Part shown: one piece after another, positions 27,501-39,500 of the stretch
Numbering within the stretch: the stretch's first letter is position 1
How the letters are laid out: each line of letters starts with the position of its first letter
DNA from: Gymnorhina tibicen
Lineage: Eukaryota > Chordata > Aves > Passeriformes > Artamidae
Assembly: GCA_013399875.1 (NCBI GenBank)
Contig: VXAZ01008283.1
Coordinates: 434,001 to 498,000, forward strand
Direction of reading: 5' to 3'
DNA: 64,000 nt
The notes under the pieces: generated by a model
What the model was told of the DNA's origin: nothing
Databases searched by the model: none
Seen by the model: only the letters and a program-made list of their open reading frames with translations
Position numbers and translations under genes: made by a program

Positions 27501-30500
27501 AGATGTCTTTTCGTACTTGGCATGAAATGATTGTGAGACCTTATACTTTCCCTTCCCTCCTTTGAACTTTGGAGGAGAACGCAAGGAGCTCAGACACTTG
27601 TGAGGAGAACAGGAAGAGCTTCCAACAGAGCTTCTTTTTTTCATCTGACGTAAGGAGTGTTTGTGTTCTGAGAAATCCTTCATGATCTGGACTAAGGATT
27701 CACCAAACAGCTTGCCCCCTGTGTATGGTAAAGACAGCAGTTTACATTTTAGATCTAGCAATGAGCTCCAAGGACGCAGCCATAGAGCTCTCCAGGCGAC
27801 AGTGAGGCATGCCACATTTTTAACAGTGAGTCTAAGAGAATCTTCAGCTGCATCATGGATAAAATTAGCTGCAATTTTACACAGCCTGCGTTTCCTCTGC
27901 ATGGCACCAGATGGGATCCATTTCTTTTTGAATCTGGCTCGTTCTTCCTCTAACCATATTAATAAAGCTTTAGAAGCGTAAGTGCAGTAGATAGATACTC
28001 CAAGCTGGGCTGCAACTAGCTTGAAAGATCTTTTAATTGCTTCCTCAATCTTTCTGTCAGTAGGATCTTTAGGGAGAGCATCCGTATTATCAGGCACTGA
28101 CAGTACAGAATCACCAGTAACCAATGCTCTGTCTACCTCAGGCAAGGTCCCCCACAAAGCAGCTTTATCCACTGGAAAAGGATAGAGCTTATGTAGGACT
28201 GCTGGGGCTTCATGCTTGGCTTCAGGATTACCCCAAATCCTGCAGACAAGATCTTCCACAGCTGAATGGATCGGAAGTGCATTATCTACCTTGCCTTCTT
28301 CAGAGGGGATAAGCAGTTCTACTGAAGCACATTCAGATTTGGAAGATTTTAGCATTAACACCCTCTTTATGTGTTCAAACAGGTAATTCTGATTCTCCAT
28401 GTCAAATTTACGCAGAGGATCTGGTCCTTCTGGATCTTCTGTAGGGGACTCAGATGCTGCCTCCTCATCTTCAGGGGCTGATTCAACCTCCAAAGCCTTG
28501 TCAGCCTCAGGTTTCTTCTTCACAGAAGCTGTTTGCTCTTTTAAGATGTCCATATGATCAGACTCAGAAGTCTGGGAGCTTCTCCCAGATGCTTCTAAAG
28601 GAACCAGTGGAACTTCTGCAATTGGTACCCTGGGATGCTTTACTGAATGGGATCTAGCCTGTGCCACAGACGTTATGCTTTGTCTGGCTGCTGTCAAAGC
28701 ATCCTTTAGGACAGTAGCCAGCTCAGGCAAGATTACAGCTTTCATTAGTGAATTCTTTTCAGATTCAGAGAAGTGAGTAGTAGTAGAAGGTCTTACCTTC
28801 CTGTGGCAGGAGCTCTGAGTGTCTTCTGAATCTGAGCTGCAGTCTGGGGTCTGGCTGCACCAGTGCTGGAGAGAAGAATGCTGCCTTGCCAGTGAGCCAC
28901 CAACTGAGTTGCAGCTGAGGGGTTGCTGGAAAGGGGATGGCTGTCCTGCCTGAGAATCTGAGCCCTCCTCCGACCCCATTATCTGTTGCTCAGAAGCATG
29001 ATGTCTAGAGCCATGCCTGTACTTCCATTCGTCTGATCTCTTTTCCTCTCGGCAGAGGGAAGCAGAGACAGAACTAACCCTTGTAAGCTCTGAAGACTGC
29101 CTAGCCCTCCTCCTGGTGTAGGAGGCCTCTGATCTGGTGCTGGAGTATTGATCCCCTGACCTTCTGAAGAAGTTGGATCTGTCAGATCTCACAGACTTTG
29201 CTTTGGTAAAGACAGGGTCTGCTTCAGGAGAATTGGCACAGCTACCTTTTCTTTTCTTTTCCTTGTCCAGTTTCTTTCCTGTCCAAGCAGACATGGACCT
29301 GAAGTGATGAAAAAAGTTCAAAATACTCGAATTCCTAGATCTTTCAAAAGTTACATTTTTTTTTCAAGGGAAACCCTATACCCTTTTTCCTCAAAGAAGC
29401 ACCGCATCATGTGAGGCAGACAAACTGGGAACTGAGTGACTGCAGTGATGCTGGGCTGCAGAGAGGATGGCAAGATATCTTCTGTAATCTGACTGGTTGC
29501 TGCTGCTGCCCTGTCTCTAAGAAAAAAAGAGGAAAGCCCAATATAGACTAATTACACAGAAATACATTTTAGAAAGGAGTTTTTGCAGGGTACATAGAAT
29601 TAACTCTTTCATGTGAACAAGTCTGAAAACTTGGCATGCATCTGCCCATATTCACCAGACATAAGTGAATAACTGCATTATAAAATAATTTAATAAAGCT
29701 CTTGATCATTCTTTAGATTAACTCAAGCCACTTAAATATGGAGACATTAAATCAAATCTTGCTACAGGTCACACATGAAAGCAGACTTGAATACTTAGTC
29801 CAGGCCTGAGAAAACATCTATTGTGGTCATATAATTTGTACAATTCTGTACAAAGGTCAGTTTCTGCTGCTGAATGTTCCAGCAAGAACTGTATCAAGAA
29901 TGAGTGGAGCAATAAAGGAGTATGCAAACTAGACTTCCCAGGAAAACTTATAGAGTACTTTTTTAACTCTGCTCCCAAAGGTTCCTTCACAGCTCCCCTT
30001 TTATCAGTCAAATTTAGGTAATTCATATGCACTTACAGCTGTAATAAAATAATATTCTGAACTCATTAACCTAAGAACAGAGTTAAAAGAATTATTAAGA
30101 ATTATTACGAATAAACAGAAACTACTCTTTAGCATTCAGAACTGTACATCTAGTCCTGTCAGATCAAGATCAACACTTCCCTTCCATGAAGAAGCTATGG
30201 CAACAAAGTAGATCTTTCTTGAAAAAACCTGCTTTTTCTATGTATATTTGTAAATGTCAAATCTTCGAAATAATTAAGGACTTCTACACTGCTTTTGACA
30301 CAGGAATGCACTATAAAGTCTATTAGAACACCCATGTAAAATATAATCATACTGATCTATTTAGAAAATAATAACATTATTTCTTGTACTAATCAAAAAC
30401 CAAATAAACTGCTTATTTAATAAGCTATATTCATAGTTGTTGTATGAATAGACTTGCCAAGGCATGCTTTTGATAATGCCAGATTTGGCTAGACTGCATT

Positions 30501-33500
30501 TACTATAAAGGAAGAGAGTCAGGAATAAGAGATGTGTTGCATGCTTTGAAGCTGCTTGCTATATATCTTGTACTGAAATACATGAAAGGGAGATTTGCTT
30601 TCTTGTAGGACACTCCGTCACCTCTATGTATAACATCACTTCTTTGTTATTGGATTAGATGTTAGTACTGGCAGCCATTTTAAATGCATTTGTTTTCCCG
30701 TCAACTTAACACCGGTTTGTCTTTATCAGGCTTCAGTTAAGAAATTTATTTTCAAAAATCATAATGCTCAACATAGTGCCCTAACTGAAAGGACACTGTA
30801 TCTGGCATTTGAACTATCTGAAAATGGCTTTGTAAATAAAGATTCCACACTTTGACTTTCAAACAGAAACAATTGTGTTTGAATCTGGTTTTCACCTTGA
30901 ATTACCAAACAGCTTATACCTAGCTTGGATATTTTTTTTTTTAATGGTGTGGTTGAAATGCTATTTTTAGTTCTATATAACACTGGATACAGAATCTTTG
31001 ACACAGAAAAAAAAGTTAGTCTTGAATTAATAAGTGTGATACTATATACAGTACATGTGTGACATGAACAGTGAACATGACAAACCACATCAGCTGCTCA
31101 CCTGTATTCACCAAACGTTCCATCATCTTCCTTCATAGGTTGTATTTCTGGATCAGCATGTGCATCCTCCTTTTCCTTCACTAAAATATTTAAAATAGTA
31201 ATTTTTATCATGAAACTGCAAGATGAGAAAGTCTAAGACCTTAATTTCTCAAACTGATCACATTTGGCAGGAACACGGTTTGAATAAAAACTTTTTTTTT
31301 AAATGGTGCCTTAGGCTATTACATTTTTTTTAAGAAAAAGATCTGTTAATTAGCCATAGAATTTTATTTTCATTCAAGTATAAATGACTGTATGTCATTT
31401 TGTATTAGCAGAACTTTTTCTTTCTTTCATTTCTAGCACTAAAGAAATTAGTTTAAAATTTGTTAAAAATCTACTAAAATAACTTATATTATTAATAGAG
31501 CTATTTTTTACCCAAATTTGAATAATTTAGTTCTACTTTACCATGCTCTCTATTTCTTCTTGATATTCTTCTTATACTGATTGATAAAACTGAATCAGAT
31601 TCACTTTTTTCATTGTCAGTTTGTACATTTTCTGCCTTAATTTCATGTAGTAAGACTCCAGAGAATTTAGGCATTTTGTCCAGTATTAATAATTTTCAAA
31701 ATACTAGGCATGGTTTGTTAATTTCTTCTTTTCTACAACATGATCAAGCCCAACAGAAAGTCACATACACTGGAACCTAAATTTAACACAGTTGTATTTC
31801 TTGCACATTCTGGTTTTAGGTTTAATCCTTGTTCACTGGTGGGAATAAATCCAGGCATATAACTTGCCCCTATAAAATAATAAATGTAGCACATTGATAC
31901 AGAAACCTGCTAGCACCTGAGGGGTCAGATACTTACAGATGACGTATATTCCTGTAAGCTAAGATTGTTGACAGAATAAAATAATATACTGACTTTAAGA
32001 ATTATATTTATGGTTCTTCCCTTTGCCTTTTCATTTCTGTTTTTCTGGCATCTATTCAAATCTTTCCCTTGTCTAGCAGATACAGTTATACAATCCAATA
32101 CACAATCTCTTGTCTTTTACTCTGGTAATTTCCACACTTAATTTGTGCATCATTAATTTATATGCTGTTATTTAAGAGGATATGACTCATTCCTGACAGT
32201 ACTTACTAAGTCCATAATTGCAATAACGCATAACACCTTGAGATATGTCAGGCTGCTGTAATTTCATATTGAATTAATTGATTACTTTCTACAAACCACA
32301 GGCAACCTCATGATTGCATACAAAAATAATGATGAAAAAGAGTTCATAACTTCAATTTTCATAGATTTCATAACTTCATACTTTCCATTTGTCACTACCT
32401 GTGGAACAGTACACTTGCAATGACACAAGAAATATGAAGTCACTGCTATAAACACCAGTACATACTGTTCTGGAAATCTTATAAACAGTCCAAGTCCACC
32501 TTTATATATGTGTTTGTATATGCATATGCATCTGTGCATAAAAAAATGTATACCTCACACTAATAATTCTGCAGAAGCAGAGAAAAGGACAGAATATCAG
32601 GGATCCACAAAGTAATGACAACCTTAGCATCCAACTGCCCTCTACACTTTCACTCAAAAACTCTTGTTTTACCTTCTTCTAGATGGTGGTTCACTCCAAG
32701 TGAACGTTGTGTAGTTCCAATTTTCAATGAAAAATTAGAAAACATACTTGGCCATTCCTAAATACAAAACCCCCCTTATTCTACACCTCCTCTTAGAAAA
32801 AATTATAGAAAGAACTCCCAGCCTACATGAAGGATGGTAACTTCAAATTTAGCTGCAAAAATGCAGAAGCTGAAGATGACACAGATTCTGGGAAGGAACT
32901 CAAGGTATTGGAAAAAATATAACCTATGAAGAGATTTGTCCTATGACATGCATTCTCCATACTTTAAAATAACCAGTGGCGATGATTTGGACTTTCTGAC
33001 CAAATAAATTCTAACTCAACTCATGTTAGTGGATTAAACCCATATGCACTGGATTTCAGAAAGTGGAATGTGCACTAGTGGTGATGTTTCCAACAAAGCT
33101 CAAACCTTTCTAGAGAGCTCATGCAGAGATATGACCCTCCAGGAATGAAGAAGGTCCTTCTGTTATGCTGAAATAGATGGAGGTTTTCTACCAATAGGCA
33201 GATTACTCCTGTCAAGTCCACCAAATGATAAGACTGATTTGCCATATACACAGTGTAAATGTAAACCAGCAGCAAATAAAATTTTCCAGTAAACCTGGGA
33301 TCTGTCTTAATGGGTTACCAACAGATGAGTTTTACTATCCTTGTTAAACAGCATACCTGGATACTTGCCACCCTTATTCCTCCTTATGAAGCAAACAATC
33401 AGTAAAATCAAGATCAGAAGAGCAACAGCACACATAAGACCAATGAACCATCCTTGAGTAGCGATGTCTACCTGCCGGCTCGCCATTGCTAGAGATAAAA

Positions 33501-36500
33501 GAATAAAAATTATGTTTTGCTGCATTTAAATGCTATGCTAATACAAATAAATAATAGCCAATATACTGTTCATTAAAGAATAACATTCACTGTGAAAAAG
33601 AGATAGCATTAAGAAAAACAGTGATTCTGTATTTTGTGAATATTTTCATTATTCAAAATGTTTCCAAGTACATATGCATAGAACTTCCTTTTCAGTATAT
33701 AAGAAGTCTGCTAACATTTAAGCTTAGCAACTACTTTGCAAAATCTACACACATACTACATTGCTTTCCACAAACCTCAAAACTGTTCTCAACCATTTTG
33801 CATTAATTGAACAACTGAAATGAAGTTGCAAATTATAATTCACACAAACATGTCAATTGCATTCTCAAAATGAATAAAAAGCCAATACTCATTAGCTAAT
33901 GCATTCCCATCAGTCTGAAATGGGGAAACAGATGGGTCATTCAAGGCACCTAACACTCAGTTTCAACTAAAAATCAACAATGAAGCATCCTTTAAAACCT
34001 TATTAAGCATCATGTTTTCTTTCTTTCCTCAAACCCATACCTCATCCTACAATTTATCATGATTGCCATGATTTAGCATTAGTGAGGGCTTAACACGATG
34101 CAATCGGGAAGCCTTTCCTTGGCACTGTTCCTCTCCAAATGCTGACTCTAGCTGGAAGATAATGTAAATAATAAGCAAATTACAAAGAAAACACTACATG
34201 CACTAATAAGGACAGAAATTATCTATGTGGTCTAGGGTCTGGATCTACTGGGCTCCAACACAGTAGGAGGATTATTCTTGTGAAGCTTATTTTCTACTCC
34301 ACTGTTGGAAACACGCTACAGGCAACTGGACTTAGGATTTGATGTTGGGAGAAAGTGGGAAGGGTGAGAGGAGTTAGGGATGGGTGCTCCAGACAGAAGA
34401 AAATGTGAAGTGGAGGAAGATGAACATCCATCCAAACCTATCTTATTCATTCTTCAGCTTCTTCTCCAGACCCAAAACCCAAGAGTATGAAACTCTGTGA
34501 AGAGCTGCCCAATAGACAGAATTCAAGCCCATGTCTCAGTGCTATTTTCTAGGTAAGGAGTCTGAAACAGGTACTTGGAAAAGCAGCTGTCAATGGTCCC
34601 ACATTCCTGAGGGATTCTTACGAAAACACAAAGTACTTCCGATGTCTGGATACAGTATCTCCATACAAAAGACCAATGTGTCTTCCACTTTAGAAGTACT
34701 AGGCTAAAATTAACTCTTTCTTTAAATGCATACAAAACTATGACTTGATTTTCATTTAAATAATTCAATGAATTAATGTGCCTGGTTATCGTGGAGATAC
34801 AATCAAATTTCTCAGCCCTTGTTTATGTTTTCTGATTTTTAGAAACTGACTCTTTTATGCACAATAATATAAACTATTTTTGCATAAAAGCCTCTACATG
34901 CTATACAAATATATACTTTCTATACCTAGATATTTATACTATTTATGCCATATATAAATNTACAAATCAGAATAAAAGAAAACTTTTTTCACATTAAGGT
35001 TAAAATTATTCTGAGTTTTACGCATCTGCATTCATAACAAGGCATTAAATGTTGTATATTACATCCTGTGACAAAATGCAAAAGCACAATTCACATTCAA
35101 ATGTAGTAAGAAATAGCATCAAGCCAAACAACTCATGCATAAAAATATGCAAGATGGATGGAAAAGAGAAAAGATGAAAACTTACTTATGCAGTTTCCTG
35201 TATTAACTTACTGCATTTCCAGTAGGAAAGAGTTTCTAGATCTCTGTGCATCTTTAAAAATGCCACATTTCCTGCCTATGCTATGCAAATTATTTGCTTC
35301 AGGCAGAAAAACCTTGCATCTTGTTGAACCACTAATGCAGGAGTCAATGCAGAACACTGTACCGGGAATGCTCAAAAAGATAAACCCACACACTGTGAAG
35401 ATGTTCTATAGGAATGCTTGTCAAAGAAAAATTGTGGGAAAAGCCTCATATATGAAATATCAAAGTTTCATTCCTAATTAAGGACATATTCCAGTGTTTG
35501 CGTCTTTGTCCACTCCATCTTTTTGCAGTGTTTAAAAACTTTGACCTAGGCTGAAGACAGTGTGACACAAGATTTTTCTGTAAGAAATAGGTTATGTTTA
35601 TAATTTCATGCTGAACATTGAAACTTTCCATTATCAAGAAGCAGAAAGGAGTGTCTTTAAATTAAGTCCCTTCTCCCTTAACTACCCAAGGGCATGAGTC
35701 AACATGACTGGGTAAGTACAGGAATCCTTATCTACTGGTTCAGTACTTTTTATGCAAAAAAATGCTTTTGGGAAAGTCTCCATTCAGCTTGTTTTGAATT
35801 CTATTACAGTCTTGATCCTTGTTTACTGCTCCTTTAGGCTTTGGATGTGTATTTACGTAAAATTTTACAGGTAGGCTTTAGTACCACTAGCTGTTTCTGG
35901 CTCTGTGTTTACCCTGTACATATTTGCCTGGCATTGTTATTCAGCACCATGTTTTCAAACCTTCCTGCAACATGATAAACTGTGAACAGAAATGGAACAA
36001 AACCAAGCAAAAAAATGATGATTTTAGAAAGTGCTCACTTTCAAACTGGCATACCCATTATCTACTTTGTTGCCTGATAATTATTACATAATGTTCAAGT
36101 ATATTTTCATATTTAAATTACTTTCTTACAACATTCTGGAGTTGGTGGGGCCACTGCTATATAACTATGCACTGACCAAAATGCTTGAAATGAGCAGAAT
36201 GGCTAACAAAGACAAAAACCATAACAGCTGACCAACAACATGCTGATGGCATGGCATGTGATGGCAACAACATATTCAGCATAACATCAAAACAACTTCC
36301 AATAGAACCTTTTCTCTGAGTGAAATTGGCAGGCATTGCTGATTTGCTTATGAAGAAATAGGACTGCAATATGAACATAAGGAACTTAAACAGCCTTACT
36401 GATTCCCAGGATATGTGTGTGACATCAAAATCCGTATAAAACCAGTATACAGCAGGAAAAGAAATTTACATGTAGGAATGTTTTAACACTGGTATAAATA

Positions 36501-39500
36501 GACTGCATGAGACATCAAATTGAATCTGCACTTTCTGATTATGCAAATATTTTAGCTCTATAAAAAGAGACGTTATTTAAATACAGCCGTCTAATTATAT
36601 TAATTGGAAACATAAGAAATAGGTCATCTTCAGTGCACAGCACACAGATGGAGTGTGAGCAGGGCATATCTTGCCCCTAGTACAAACATCAGTCAAGTAG
36701 AGTGAACTGAAAGGATGGAAACATTCATAATCTACATATAAATATACTGGCATTATTTAGGAGTTTATAAAATAATTTAACATTGCTCTATAAAAGGAAC
36801 ATGCAAAGATTCCAGCTGCAAATCTCTTGGCTAGAAGCAGGTCAGCATTTCAGCACTTGGTCTACCACGATTCTGACTACGATACAGAATTGGTACAGCG
36901 TGCCTCACCTGGACCTGTCTCAAACACATCCTCTGAACTCCTAAAACCAGACAGGCCCTCAGCACCAACCCGGACTTTATATGCTGTTCCTGGTGTTAAA
37001 CCCTTTAAGACAAAGAAGCTTCGAGAACCATTTACAATTTCTTTTTTCCAATCTTCTTTGCCTATAAAAATTTTAGGAAAACAACATATTGGAATTTTAA
37101 TTTTCTCTGTATTACTGAAAGTTTCTAGACAGAATACTACGGACAGTTACTTGACTAAACTTTGGATCATCTGAGAAAAAAAGCTGTTCTCTCAAAAATA
37201 ATGAAGTTATATAAAATTATGACTAATAAATTGCATGCAATATACTGAAGAAGACGTTGTACAGTAATTATGAAACTATTGTAAACATTTGTTCCATTGC
37301 ACTGAAGAAACACAAATTCAAATTATTTTTAAATCCTTATGGAACTTGTAATTATAAGATACATTAAAATAGATTTTAGTCATTTAATTAAATGACACTT
37401 CTGCAGTTTCAGTCACTATTTACTTTGGTCAAGAAGTTCTACTTCAAAATCTGAATCTCTTATCATATCTTTTTTCTAGGACAGTATCAGCTATTTCTTT
37501 GACCAATATTCAGAAAAATGCATTTCTATTCCAATTTTCAGATTAGTCACCTTTAGTGATAGCTTTAGAAGGATGGGGTATTTGAAAAGAAGCATCTTGC
37601 TTTTATTAGCTAACTTTGTTTTAATTACCAGTATTATCAAAGTTTTAAACCTGGTTTTAGGCAATAAAAAACATTAATTGATTTATGTCTTATTTTAAGG
37701 TTTAATTTAACAAAGAATATCTTATTTAATCTTTTTTCTTTCCTGAATTGGGCATAATTTAGGAAAACTCTTATATCCCATTTTAATGCAAGTAATCATA
37801 TTTTTGCCCATGTAATCATTTAATGATAAACAGCTTCATGCAAACTGCATTTTTAGAAGTTCACATTCAAAAGAATTCGTAAAATAATACAAAGGAACAA
37901 AGGTTCATATTCTATCTAAGCATCAAATACCTGCTAAACATTGACGTTTATTAAAATGAAAATTATTTAATCTTCCTGATAAAATTAAAAAAATAATTCT
38001 AGACATTTAAGAGGTATCATTAACACTGGGCCAATTTAAGACCCCATTTACTATAAAAATCTTCAAAAATACATCTCAAAACTTTAGCAGAATTTAAAGA
38101 AATGACTTCTTACTGCCTGCTACACCATATTCAATATAAAAGTTCGCATGATCTGGTCCCTCATACTCCCAACTGATATTGGCATAGGTCTCAGCAGCAG
38201 CTGTTGTAACATTTCTGATCCTTGGATAAAGTGGTTGAACTAAATACACAATAGAAAAACAAAGCAGAATATGCAGTTGTGACTTCATACATTTAAAAAA
38301 AGTATTAAAAGAAGTTACTATGTTAATTTAGACCATATAGAGGGAAAGTATAGCACATTTGTCATTGGTTCCATTACTGGAAATTAGTGACTAAAGTACT
38401 GTATTTTGAAATTGAATCCCAGGCAGTTCTACACTATGAAATTAAAAACTAAAGTCTATGTACTCTACTGAGCATGCTCATGTACCACAAAAACTGCCAA
38501 ATACTTAAAAAGTACCTAGCTGCCAAAATTCTGAAAAACATTATTTCTATTCATCTGGAAGTAAAATGCAGACAGCTGGAAAGTGAGGATATTGTCAGGG
38601 TAATGGGAAATGGTAGGACAGAAAGGAGGTATGAAGGTGATACGCTCCTCCCTTTATGGCACGTGGCACTGAATGGACTGCAAATGCCCCAAGTGCAAGC
38701 CCTTATAGGATTTTGGCTCTATTGCATTGATAATGATAAAAAAGGAAGACAATACCCTTATAGAATGTTGGACGGACAGTGTGCATAACTGGGGAGGTTG
38801 CAAAAAGGATTTCTGAATATCCTTCACCATCAGAGATAGTAGGAAAGAAAAAATAAAGAGTAAAAAACACTTTGCATCAAAAAGTAGCCATTAAATAATA
38901 CAGTAAAACCTTACCTGTTAAATAAATAACACATGCACATTCTAAGATCATGCAGGATTCAATTACTTGTTAAAATATGAAACAGCTAAGTGATACACGT
39001 GTCTTCGAAAACAAACTGAAGTATGTATGTACCGACAGCCTTACTTTCACAGGACATTCCCAAAATCAGCTTTGTTAATATTATGGATTCATGGCCCCTT
39101 TAGAAACTGGAACACTAGACATCAGATATTGCAAAGCCAATATCAAAATACTCTGGTGTGAAGGACACAAATCACTGGAATGCAAGGAGCTGCCCATTGT
39201 AAGGTACCGTGCCTTACTGCTGCCATCCTGGTCAGACAACAGTACTTGTCACAGATATGCAAAATGCCTCTCTTCAGCATTCTGCAATTAGCCACTTCTG
39301 TGCTCATACCTTAGCTCTTTGCTCATACCTTAGCTGCAGTTATGCTTGTTACAAATGGACATATATCTCAGCATCTCTGCTTGCCTAATACTAATGAGAA
39401 AATAGATTTTAACAGTTGTAATGCTCTAATAGGGCAGAGACTAAGAGGATGCTCCTCAAAGGTATGAAATTAGTTTTAACTGAAAATGCCCCACTTTGCC

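Noticed and set aside
27661..27981. Plus-strand frame of 106 codons
   Set aside because: It lies antisense inside the Gag-like frame, whose DIRS1-type motifs identify the real coding strand.
29319..29321. TTG as start codon of the Gag-like frame
   Set aside because: Non-ATG starts are not expected here; the codons between it and the acceptor are the pyrimidine tract of the splice site. I use the splice junction at 29298 or the ATG at 29292-29294.
26820..31100. Full DIRS element with reverse transcriptase and tyrosine recombinase
   Set aside because: No RT, RNase H or recombinase motif and no terminal repeats are visible around the gag-like frame.
36827..37174. Plus-strand frame of 115 codons
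   Set aside because: It is the antisense shadow of the NRCAM FnIII 5 exon at 36909-37061.
38474..38788. Plus-strand frame of 104 codons in an NRCAM intron
   Set aside because: No family resemblance, no promoter or splice signals; treated as chance.
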